Shown here in pieces: positions 51,246 through 58,342 of a DNA stretch of 64,000 nt. The translations under genes and the position numbers were made by a program. The notes beneath the pieces were generated by a model. It saw nothing but the letters and a program-made list of their open reading frames with translations. It had not been told where the DNA came from and did no database searches. The stretch comes from RGIG4608 sp045643885 (GTDB lineage: Bacteria; Bacillota; Clostridia; Oscillospirales; CAG-272), in the NCBI GenBank assembly GCA_045643885.1, contig JAZRFY010000003.1:36138-100137 (forward strand), read 5' to 3'. The stretch's first letter is position 1. The number at the start of each line of letters is the position of its first letter.

Positions 51246-53876
51246 ATGAAATGGACATCACTTAACGATTTGAGAGAGAGCTATCTTTCCTTCTTTGAGA
51301 GAAAGGGACATCTCCGTCTTAAATCTTTCCCCCTTGTGCCTATCAACGATAAGTCATTGCTTCTTATCAACTCAGGTATGGCACCTATGAAAAAGTATTT
51401 TACAGGCGAAGAAGAGCCTCCGAGAAACAGAGTTTGCACTTGCCAGAAGTGTATCAGAACTCCCGACCTTGAGCGCGTTGGTCACACAGCTCGTCACGGT
51501 ACGTTCTTTGAGATGCTTGGTAACTTCTCATTCGGCGACTACTTTAAGGTAGAAGCTATCGAATGGTGCTGGGAATTCCTCACAAAGGAGCTTGAAATTC
51601 CCGAAAATCTTCTTTGGCCTTCAATCTACGTTGAGGATGACGAATCCTACGACATTTGGGTAAACAAGATTGGCGTTAACCCCGAGCACGTTGTTCGCAT
51701 GGGTAAGGCAGACAACTTCTGGGAGCACGGAACAGGTCCTTGCGGTCCTTGCTCTGAAATCTACTTCGACCGCGGTGAAAAGTACGGCTGCGGCTCTCCC
51801 GATTGCAAGCCCGCTTGCGAGTGCGACAGATACATGGAAATCTGGAACAACGTATTCTCTCAGTTTAATAACATGGGTGACGGCACTTATGAAGAGCTTG
51901 CTCAGAAGAACATCGACACAGGTATGGGCCTTGAGCGTCTTGCTTGCGTAATGCAGGGTGTTGATAATATGTTCGAGGTAGACTCCATCCGTGCTATCAT
52001 TGACAAGGTTTGTGCAATTTGTGGCAAGACGTACGGTGCAGATGCAAACAACGATATCTCCATCCGTGTTATCACAGACCACACAAGAAGCGCAATGTTC
52101 ATGATCGCAGACGGCGTTATTCCTTCCAACGAGGGACGTGGCTACGTTCTTCGTAGAATCATTCGTCGTGCTTGCCGTCACGGAAAGCTTCTCGGCATCA
52201 ACCACGCGTTCCTTGTTGATATGGTGAACGTTGCTATCGGTGAAAGCTGTGCAGCTTATCCCGAGCTTGCCGAAAAGGGTGATTACATCCGTAAGGTCCT
52301 CTCCATGGAGGAGGATAGATTCGATGCTACTATCGACGCAGGTCTTTCCATCCTTTCCGACCTCATCAGAGGCGCTATCAAGGAAAATAGCGACACTATC
52401 TCAGGTGAAGAGGTATTCAAGCTTTACGATACGTTCGGATTCCCGATCGACCTTACTCGTGAAATCGCAGAGGAAAACAACCTCAAGATCGACGAAGAGG
52501 CATTCAAGGCACTTATGCTCGACCAGAGAACAAGAGCAAGAGAGGCAAGAGCTAATATCAGCGGTTGGTCCGACAACTCCAAGAGCCTTCTTGCAGACCT
52601 TGCAAAGACTGAATTTACAGGCTATACAGATTATAAGAGCGAGGCTAAGGTTATTGCCATCCTCGTTAACGATGAAAGCGTTGAAGCTGTAAACGAGGGT
52701 GATTGCACCATCGTTCTTGACAGAACACCCTTCTACGGTGAGGGTGGTGGTCAGGTTGGTGACAGCGGTACTATCTATAACGGTAACGCACTCCTTACAG
52801 TTTATGATACAAAGAAGAACGACGGTGTTTACATCCACCTTTGCACAGTTGCAAACGGTGCTGTTTCCGTTGGTGATACAGTAACTGCTGATATTACAGA
52901 CTCACGTCGTGATGCTATCAAGAGAAACCACTCTGCAGCTCACTTGCTTCAGGCAGCTCTTCGTTCCGTTCTCGGTTCACATGTTGAGCAGGCAGGCTCT
53001 TACGTTGACGAAAACGTTTGCCGCTTTGACTTTACACACTTCGTGGCTCTTACAGAGAAGGAGCTTAAAGAGGTTGAATTGCTCGTTAACGCTCACATTC
53101 TTGCAGCTAACGAGATCGTAACAAAGGAAACTGACATCGAAACTGCTCGCAAGGAGGGTGCTATGGCGCTCTTCGGTGAAAAGTACGGCAAGACTGTTCG
53201 TATGGTTAAGATGGGTAGCTTCTCAACTGAGCTTTGTGGTGGTACACACTGCGACAACACAGGCAAGATCGGTCTCTTCAAGATCATCAGCGAGTCCTCT
53301 GTTGCAGCAGGCGTAAGAAGAATCGAGGCAGTAACAGGTCTTGGTGTTCTTCATCTTATTGCTAAGCACGAGGGCCTTATCGCGCAGACAGCTGCCGAGC
53401 TTAAGGTTCCCAACGCAAACGATCTTACAAAGCGTGCAAATGCCGTTATGGGTGAGATTGCTTCTCTTAAAAAGGAAATCGAGGTTCTCAATAACAAGAT
53501 CGCATCCTCTAAGATGGGTGACGTTTTGAATTCTGCAAAGCAGATCAAGGGTGTTAAGCTCGTAACTGTAAACGCAGAGGGAATGGACGTTGACAGCGCA
53601 AGAACACTTTGCGATAAGATCAAGGCAGAGCATTCTGATATGGTTGCAGTTGTTGCAGTTAATGCTAACGGCAAGCTCAACTTCGTTGCAGCTGCAGGTA
53701 AGGATGCCGTTGCAAACGGTGTTCATGCAGGCAAGCTCGTAGGTGCTGTTGCAGCCGTAACAGGTGGTAAGGGCGGTGGCCGTCCCGACTCTGCTATGGC
53801 AGGTGGCGCGGATGCTTCTAAGATAGACGAAGCTCTTACAAAAGCACACGAAATTGTTGAAACAATGGCAAAATAA
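51246..53876 (+). CDS. alaS: Alanyl-tRNA synthetase
   Basis: A full-length 876-residue class II synthetase that charges tRNA-Ala. The aminoacylation domain begins KWTSLNDLRESYLSFFERKGH, with INSGMAPMKKYFTGEEEPP as motif 1 region and GRGYVLRRIIRRACRHGK further on. The editing domain has RNHSAAHLLQAALR and, later, ELCGGTHCDNTG (zinc-binding Cys and His). The C-terminal C-Ala domain ends GGKGGGRPDSAMAGGAD. A four-Cys insert (CGSPDCKPACECDRY) in the catalytic part is typical of the clostridial form. Controlled by the T-box upstream. Confidence 0.98.
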   Translation: MKWTSLNDLRESYLSFFERKGHLRLKSFPLVPINDKSLLLINSGMAPMKKYFTGEEEPPRNRVCTCQKCIRTPDLERVGHTARHGTFFEMLGNFSFGDYFKVEAIEWCWEFLTKELEIPENLLWPSIYVEDDESYDIWVNKIGVNPEHVVRMGKADNFWEHGTGPCGPCSEIYFDRGEKYGCGSPDCKPACECDRYMEIWNNVFSQFNNMGDGTYEELAQKNIDTGMGLERLACVMQGVDNMFEVDSIRAIIDKVCAICGKTYGADANNDISIRVITDHTRSAMFMIADGVIPSNEGRGYVLRRIIRRACRHGKLLGINHAFLVDMVNVAIGESCAAYPELAEKGDYIRKVLSMEEDRFDATIDAGLSILSDLIRGAIKENSDTISGEEVFKLYDTFGFPIDLTREIAEENNLKIDEEAFKALMLDQRTRAREARANISGWSDNSKSLLADLAKTEFTGYTDYKSEAKVIAILVNDESVEAVNEGDCTIVLDRTPFYGEGGGQVGDSGTIYNGNALLTVYDTKKNDGVYIHLCTVANGAVSVGDTVTADITDSRRDAIKRNHSAAHLLQAALRSVLGSHVEQAGSYVDENVCRFDFTHFVALTEKELKEVELLVNAHILAANEIVTKETDIETARKEGAMALFGEKYGKTVRMVKMGSFSTELCGGTHCDNTGKIGLFKIISESSVAAGVRRIEAVTGLGVLHLIAKHEGLIAQTAAELKVPNANDLTKRANAVMGEIASLKKEIEVLNNKIASSKMGDVLNSAKQIKGVKLVTVNAEGMDVDSARTLCDKIKAEHSDMVAVVAVNANGKLNFVAAAGKDAVANGVHAGKLVGAVAAVTGGKGGGRPDSAMAGGADASKIDEALTKAHEIVETMAK

Positions 53877-53904
53877 TTGGACAAACCTATTATATAATTT
53901 TAAG

Positions 53905-53935
53905 AAAAACGGCAGGGAGACCTGCCGTTTTTGTG
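53905..53935 (+). terminator. alaS terminator
   Basis: AAAACGGCAGG and CCTGCCGTTTT form a stem around GAGA (53906-53931), followed by further T residues. Confidence 0.9.
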
Positions 53936-54022
53936 CGTTATTGATTGGTTTTGAAAAAATTTATTGTTTAAATTTGTCTTGATAAAATTCAAATGAAGGT
54001 GCTGGGGTGACTAATCTTTCTA

Positions 54023-54073
54023 TTGACACACTTGTGAAACTATAGTATAATATTTATGAAAATACCCGCCGGG
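54023..54073 (+). promoter_or_regulatory. Consensus promoter and GAAAATACCCGCCGGG leader
   Basis: TTGACA (54023-54028), 17 bases and TATAAT (54046-54051). The predicted start region at 54058-54073 reads GAAAATACCCGCCGGG, almost the same as at 31420-31435 and at the same distance from the -10. Confidence 0.75.
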
Positions 54074-54110
54074 GTTTGTACGGAGAAAGTATTGTTTTGA
54101 GGTAGTAAAA

Positions 54111-54395
54111 ATGAAATGCCCCAATTGTGAATCGTCAAATATTCAGTCCCATATCATCGTTGAGGATAAGGTGGCTAGAAATGCTCAAGTTGTTTTCATC
54201 GTAACTTTAGTTGCGATTGTTCTCGCTTTGGTAGTTTATAAATACAACCCTTTGCTCATTTGGCACTATGGAGTGTATGCGATAGCACTTATGGTGGTGC
54301 TTAATATCGTTTTGCTCCTATTTCCTGCAACCACGAAAACTATTTTTGTTTGCCATGAATGTGGTGAAGAGTTTAAAAAAGACCAGTCAAAATGA
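54111..54395 (+). CDS. Zinc-ribbon protein with two membrane spans
   Basis: A 94-residue protein. CPNCESSN at the N-terminus and CHECGEEF near the C-terminus form the two halves of a zinc ribbon. Between them are two hydrophobic spans (FIVTLVAIVLALVVY and YGVYAIALMVVLNIVLLLF). Both Cys pairs would face the same side of the membrane. It has its own consensus promoter and is closed by hairpins at 54408-54437 and 54470-54500. Function unknown; such proteins are common in clostridia. Confidence 0.75.
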   Translation: MKCPNCESSNIQSHIIVEDKVARNAQVVFIVTLVAIVLALVVYKYNPLLIWHYGVYAIALMVVLNIVLLLFPATTKTIFVCHECGEEFKKDQSK

Positions 54396-54407
54396 TGAAT
54401 TATATCT

Positions 54408-54437
54408 AGAGTGCCCATAAATGTGGGCGCTCTTTTG
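54408..54437 (+). terminator. Terminator of the zinc-ribbon gene
   Basis: AGAGTGCCCA (54408-54417) pairs with TGGGCGCTCT (54424-54433) with one G-T pair, then TTTTG. Confidence 0.8.
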
Positions 54438-54469
54438 TTATGTCAATATAATTATAATTTGATTTATAA

Positions 54470-54503
54470 AAATAGCAGGGGGAAGCCCTGCTATTTCTTT
54501 TTT
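54470..54503 (+). terminator. Second terminator hairpin
   Basis: AAATAGCAGGG (54470-54480) pairs with CCCTGCTATTT (54486-54496), followed by CTTTTTT. Confidence 0.8.
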
Positions 54504-54510
54504 ACATAAT

Positions 54511-54698
54511 TTTTTGTCAAACATCTTGAAAAAATGATAAAAATATAGTAAGTAACCTTGTGTGGACCGTCGAGGACGCCGGTCCCTACAAAAGTTAGTT
54601 TATGTTTAAAACAATAAACATCTCCCCCTATAAATCAAAATTTGAAATTATATATTATTTTTGTCAAACATCTTGAAAAAATGATAAAAATATAGTAA
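54511..54698 (+). repeat. 41-bp perfect direct repeat flanking a palindromic element
   Basis: The 41 bases at 54511-54551 recur exactly at 54658-54698. Between them lies copy 1 of a 27-bp palindromic repeat (54564-54590, with GGACCG/CGGTCC arms). The second copy of the direct repeat carries the prfC promoter: TTGAAA (54673-54678), 17 bases and TAAAAT (54696-54701). In the first copy the -10 runs into different sequence (TAAGTA), so it is broken. Confidence 0.85.
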
Positions 54699-54754
54699 AA
54701 TAGAAATGTTGTGAACATTTAAATTTAGTATTTTTAAGCACAAAGGAATAAAAT

Positions 54755-56347
54755 ATGGCTGATTTTAGTAATGAAATAAAAAGAAGAAGAACGTTTGCGA
54801 TAATCTCCCATCCCGACGCAGGTAAGACTACTCTTACTGAAAAATTCCTCCTTTACGGAGGCGCGATTCAGTCTGCAGGTACTGTTAAGGGAAAGGCATC
54901 CGACCGTCACGCGACCAGTGACTGGATGGACCTTGAAAAGCAGAGAGGTATTTCAATCACCTCCTCCGTTATGCAGTTTGAATATGACGATTATTGCATC
55001 AACATCCTTGACACACCAGGTCACCAGGACTTCTCAGAGGACACATACAGAACACTCATGGCAGCCGACTCAGCGGTAATGGTTATCGACGCGGCAAAGG
55101 GTATCGAGCCTCAGACAAGAAAGCTCTTCAAGGTTTGTGCGATGCGTGATATTCCCATCTTTACCTTTATCAACAAGCTCGACCGTGAGGCACGCGATCC
55201 CTTCGATCTTCTTGACGAGCTTGAAAGAGAATTCGGCATTGGAACTTATCCCATGAACTGGCCCATCGGTTGCGGTGTGAATTTTAAGGGCGTTTTCGAC
55301 AGAGAAAGACGTTCCATTCTTGCTTTTGACGAGTTCCACAGTGGACGAAACAGAATCGAGGGTATCTCTTGCGATATCACCGATACTGAAAAGATGGACG
55401 AGCTTATCGGTGAATACGATAGACGTGCACTCGTTGACCAGATCGAGCTTTTGGACGTTGCCAGCTATGAATTCGACCTCGAAAGAGTTCGTCACGGAAA
55501 GCTTTCCCCCGTATTTTTCGGCTCTGCGCTTAACAACTTCGGTGTTGAGCCCTTCCTCAAGAGCTTTCTTGAGATGACTACGTCACCCCTTCCTCGTCGT
55601 GCAGGGGAGGACACCATAGATCCCTTTGACGAGAAATTTTCTGCATTCGTATTCAAGATTCAGGCAAATATGAATAAGGCTCACCGCGACAGGATCGCAT
55701 TCATGCGAATTTGCTCAGGTAAGTTTGAAAGAAATAAGGAATATCTTCACGTTCAGGCGGGCAAGGTCGCAAAGCTTTCCCAGCCTCAGCAGATGATGGC
55801 TCAGGAAAGAGAAATCATCGATAGCGCCTATGCAGGTGACATTATCGGTGTGTTCGATCCCGGTATCTTCTCGATCGGTGACACGATTTGCGATCCTTCA
55901 CTTAAATTCACCTTTGATAAAATTCCCACCTTTGCTCCCGAGCATTTTGCACTTGTTGAGCAAAAGGATTCAATGAAGCGTAAGCAGTTTGCAAAGGGTA
56001 TGAACCAGATAGCGCAGGAAGGTGCTATTCAGATGTTCTTTGAGCCTAACTCCGGTATGGAAAGAGTGATCGTCGGCGTTGTTGGTGTGCTTCAGTTTGA
56101 GGTTCTTGAATACCGACTCAAGCACGAATATGGCGTTGATATCATTCGCCGTCCCATGCCCCAGGCATACGTTCGTTGGATCGAAAATGAGAATATCGAT
56201 CCCACAAAGCTCACACTTGATACCGATACCAAGTGGGTTCAGGACTATAGAGGAAATAACCTCCTCATCTTCCCAAGAGAATGGAGCATCCGTTGGGCAC
56301 AGGAGAAAAATAAGGATCTTATTCTTAAGGAATTCCACGAGAAATAA
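54755..56347 (+). CDS. prfC: Peptide chain release factor 3
   Basis: A full-length 530-residue translational GTPase that removes RF1/RF2 from the ribosome. The G domain starts at RRRTFAIISHPDAGKTTLTEKFLLYGGAI (G1), followed by DTPGHQDFSEDTYRTLMAADS (G3) and FINKLDREARDPFDLLDELE (G4). The C-terminal part ends RVRPMPQAYVRW-like text (IRRPMPQAYVRWIENENIDP), which is diagnostic for RF3 rather than EF-G. Its promoter lies in a duplicated 41-bp stretch. No obvious terminator follows; a palindromic repeat is found instead. Confidence 0.97.
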   Translation: MADFSNEIKRRRTFAIISHPDAGKTTLTEKFLLYGGAIQSAGTVKGKASDRHATSDWMDLEKQRGISITSSVMQFEYDDYCINILDTPGHQDFSEDTYRTLMAADSAVMVIDAAKGIEPQTRKLFKVCAMRDIPIFTFINKLDREARDPFDLLDELEREFGIGTYPMNWPIGCGVNFKGVFDRERRSILAFDEFHSGRNRIEGISCDITDTEKMDELIGEYDRRALVDQIELLDVASYEFDLERVRHGKLSPVFFGSALNNFGVEPFLKSFLEMTTSPLPRRAGEDTIDPFDEKFSAFVFKIQANMNKAHRDRIAFMRICSGKFERNKEYLHVQAGKVAKLSQPQQMMAQEREIIDSAYAGDIIGVFDPGIFSIGDTICDPSLKFTFDKIPTFAPEHFALVEQKDSMKRKQFAKGMNQIAQEGAIQMFFEPNSGMERVIVGVVGVLQFEVLEYRLKHEYGVDIIRRPMPQAYVRWIENENIDPTKLTLDTDTKWVQDYRGNNLLIFPREWSIRWAQEKNKDLILKEFHEK

Positions 56348-56354
56348 TATATCA

Positions 56355-56426
56355 AAAAAGAGAGGCATTGCCCAACTTCTCATAAGTAAGATTACAATTT
56401 GTAGGGACCGGCGTCCTCGACGGTCC
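56355..56426 (-). repeat. Dispersed palindromic repeat, copy 2 (inverted)
   Basis: The 27-bp core (56400-56426) is the reverse complement of those at 54564-54590 and 57417-57443. The similarity to copy 3 extends further, through ACTTCTCATAAG and the AAGAGAGG end, to a total of about 72 bases. The core can fold as GGACCG/CGGTCC with a 10-base loop. Confidence 0.85.
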
Positions 56427-56497
56427 GTGACACATAAATTTCGGCAGAGAACTTGTTTTCTCTGCCGATTTTGTGATATAATGGGACTAACAAAAAG

Positions 56498-56735
56498 CAT
56501 CCCTCCGAGAGGGAGGGGGACCGCCGCGGGGTTCCCTGAAACGAATGAAATGAGTTTTGGGGGTTCTCGCGATAGCGGTGGAAGGAGCCTGCGTGCCTTT
56601 AGCTTTGAACTAACTTCATTGTAGCGCACTCTCCCTCAGTCGCCTACGGCGCCAGCTCCCTCCCGGAGGGAGCCTTTAGACGCGCGTAGCTTAGGCGTAT
56701 GTGCTTTGCCCTGTGCCTTTGTAATACAAAGGCGA
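56498..56735 (+). repeat. G+C-rich imperfect inverted-repeat element
   Basis: CATCCCTCCGAGAGGGAGGG near the left and CTCCCTCCCGGAGGGAGCC (56650-56668) near the right are hairpins. The text between (GCCTACGGCGCCAGC and others) is G+C-rich and unlike the surrounding DNA. Similar CTCCCTC...GAGGGAGCC words are scattered in gut Firmicute genomes, so I call it a REP/MITE-like element without a gene. TGCCTTTGTAATACAAAGGC (56715-56734) forms a further hairpin. Confidence 0.6.
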
Positions 56736-56779
56736 AACTTGTGATAAAACGAAACGATAAATCAAAATTTTAGGAGTAA

Positions 56780-57313
56780 ATGTTTTGTATGGCAAAAAAG
56801 AATACAAATGGAAAAAAGCAAAAAAAGAAAATTACGGATATTTTGACTGCATGTATTCTAATCACAATCATGGTGGTTTTTACATTGTATTCCGTTCACG
56901 ATATTGCGCTATGTGTGAATACAGCTTTCGAACGAAATTGCGAATATAGTGGATCTTTTAAATTAAACGAAAGTCGCAGGACACGAAACACCACATACAT
57001 ATTCACATTGGCGAATGGTGATGTCATTACAGCAAATCAGGATATTATGAAACACCATCAAAGATTAGATGAGTTTGAAGAATTAAAATTCTCATACACA
57101 TCATTTCGAAATATCCCGTTCTTTACATATACTGCGGTTTCAATTACTACAATTGATGGAGAAATCAGTTTCCTTTCTGCAAATGATACAATAACAGAAG
57201 CAAAATTAGGCATTGTAGCTTTTGTTGTTATTATCGGTATAATAGTTTCAGTCATCATAGCATGGTGTGCAGTATTAGTGTGGCTCCGTAGGACACCGAA
57301 AAAAAGGAAATGA
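56780..57313 (+). CDS. Small membrane protein with two spans
   Basis: A 177-residue protein. The start may be the ATG at 56780 or that at 56789 (MAKKNTNGKKQ); AGGAG at 56772-56776 is three bases from the first and twelve from the second, so neither is ideal. A lysine-rich N-terminus leads to a span (ILTACILITIMVVFTLYSV). An extracellular beta-rich part of about 85 residues follows (SGSFKLNESRRTRNTTYIF), then a second span (IVAFVVIIGIIVSVIIAWCAVLVWL) and a basic end. I recognise no family. Confidence 0.7.
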   Translation: MFCMAKKNTNGKKQKKKITDILTACILITIMVVFTLYSVHDIALCVNTAFERNCEYSGSFKLNESRRTRNTTYIFTLANGDVITANQDIMKHHQRLDEFEELKFSYTSFRNIPFFTYTAVSITTIDGEISFLSANDTITEAKLGIVAFVVIIGIIVSVIIAWCAVLVWLRRTPKKRK

Positions 57314-57344
57314 ATTCATTTGTATTGTCGAACAAGACAAATAA

Positions 57345-57390
57345 TTAACCCTGACAGACTTTTATACAATCTGTCGGGGTTAATCTTTGT
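57345..57390 (+). terminator. Terminator of the membrane protein gene
   Basis: TTAACCCTGACAGA (57345-57358) pairs with TCTGTCGGGGTTAA (57370-57383), with one G-T pair, followed by TCTTTG. Confidence 0.75.
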
Positions 57391-57416
57391 CTTCTGCAAT
57401 GCAATTATGTCTTTTT

Positions 57417-57500
57417 GGACCGTCGAGGACGCCGGTCCCTACAAGGAAAAATCAAACTTCCTTATGAGAAGTCCCCTTTGACCTCTCTTTTTGTTTTAAC
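57417..57500 (+). repeat. Dispersed palindromic repeat, copy 3
   Basis: The 27-bp core (57417-57443) is identical to copy 1 at 54564. Downstream CTTATGAGAAGT and CCTCTCTTTTTG also match copy 2, so the full unit is about 80 bases and ends in a T-run. Confidence 0.85.
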
Positions 57501-57544
57501 AGTTAGATTGAGAGGTATATTTTCTCGAACTAACTTGAATGCAC

Positions 57545-57576
57545 GAAAAAAACCGGTGTTTCCACCGGCTTTTTTC
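57545..57576 (-). terminator. Terminator of the adhE-kinase transcript
   Basis: CCGGTG (57553-57558) pairs with CACCGG (57563-57568). On the minus strand a run of seven T residues follows. Confidence 0.8.
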
Positions 57577-57583
57577 ATGTTTC

Positions 57584-58330
57584 CTATTCGTAATCAACTA
57601 CGTCCGTCCATGTGAGAAGGAACTCGCGTTCTTCCTCATTGCCCTTTACGGACTGGGATGCCGCCACGATGGGCATCCACTTTTGAACGTATTGCTTTGC
57701 TGTGTCACTCTTCTTGCAGAAGACGTTGAGGTATGTTTCTGCGCCCTCTTTGTCACCGTTCAAGCAGAAGAGAAGGTAGGTTCTTGCCACGTCCGCAGAC
57801 GCGTTACCCTGAGTTGCATGTGCCCAGTCGAGAACGTATGCCTTACCGTCCTCTGTGATGATAACGTTTGAGGGATTGAAGTCGCCGTGACATACCTTAT
57901 TATGCTTGGGCATACCCTCAAGACGTGTGTGAAGCTCATATCTTGTTGTTGCGTCAAGAGAGGAAAGAGAGATCTTTCTGTTCATCTTGTCCTTGAGCTT
58001 TGTGAGAAGGGGAGATTTCTTTTCGTGAATGCTCATCTGAAGGTCAACGAGAAGCTCGATATATTCGGTCTTCTTCTCGGGATTTTCTTCCATGAGCTCG
58101 GAAAGTGTCTTACCCTCGATATATTCGTTTACGATCGCCCACTTGCCATCGATCATATTAACACTGAGAAGCTTGGGAATGTTAAGTCCTGTCTCTTCGA
58201 TTCTTGCCTGATTGAGAGCCTCGTTGAGAATGTCGGACTTGGAGTATTCAGAGTCGAATACCTTTACAGTTTTATCGCCGTCGCGATAAATAGTTTTATT
58301 TTTTCTTGTTGCAATAACCTCGAAATTCAT
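57584..58330 (-). CDS. APH-fold phosphotransferase
   Basis: A 248-residue kinase of the aminoglycoside/choline phosphotransferase fold. The N-lobe has ATRKNKTIYRDGDKTVKVFD. The catalytic loop is VCHGDFNPSNVII (about residues 143-155) and the metal loop is YVLDWAHATQGNASADVART. This matches a small clostridial subgroup of unknown substrate; resistance is not implied. It starts 12 bases after the adhE stop, so it is cotranscribed with adhE and under the same Rex-type control. Why an ethanol gene is paired with such a kinase is not clear. Confidence 0.85.
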   Translation of the reverse strand: MNFEVIATRKNKTIYRDGDKTVKVFDSEYSKSDILNEALNQARIEETGLNIPKLLSVNMIDGKWAIVNEYIEGKTLSELMEENPEKKTEYIELLVDLQMSIHEKKSPLLTKLKDKMNRKISLSSLDATTRYELHTRLEGMPKHNKVCHGDFNPSNVIITEDGKAYVLDWAHATQGNASADVARTYLLFCLNGDKEGAETYLNVFCKKSDTAKQYVQKWMPIVAASQSVKGNEEEREFLLTWTDVVDYE

Positions 58331-58342
58331 AGATCTTCCTCC

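Noticed and set aside
57584..58330. Aminoglycoside resistance gene
   Set aside because: Only the general APH fold motifs are present; the operon context is metabolic and no resistance subfamily is recognisable.
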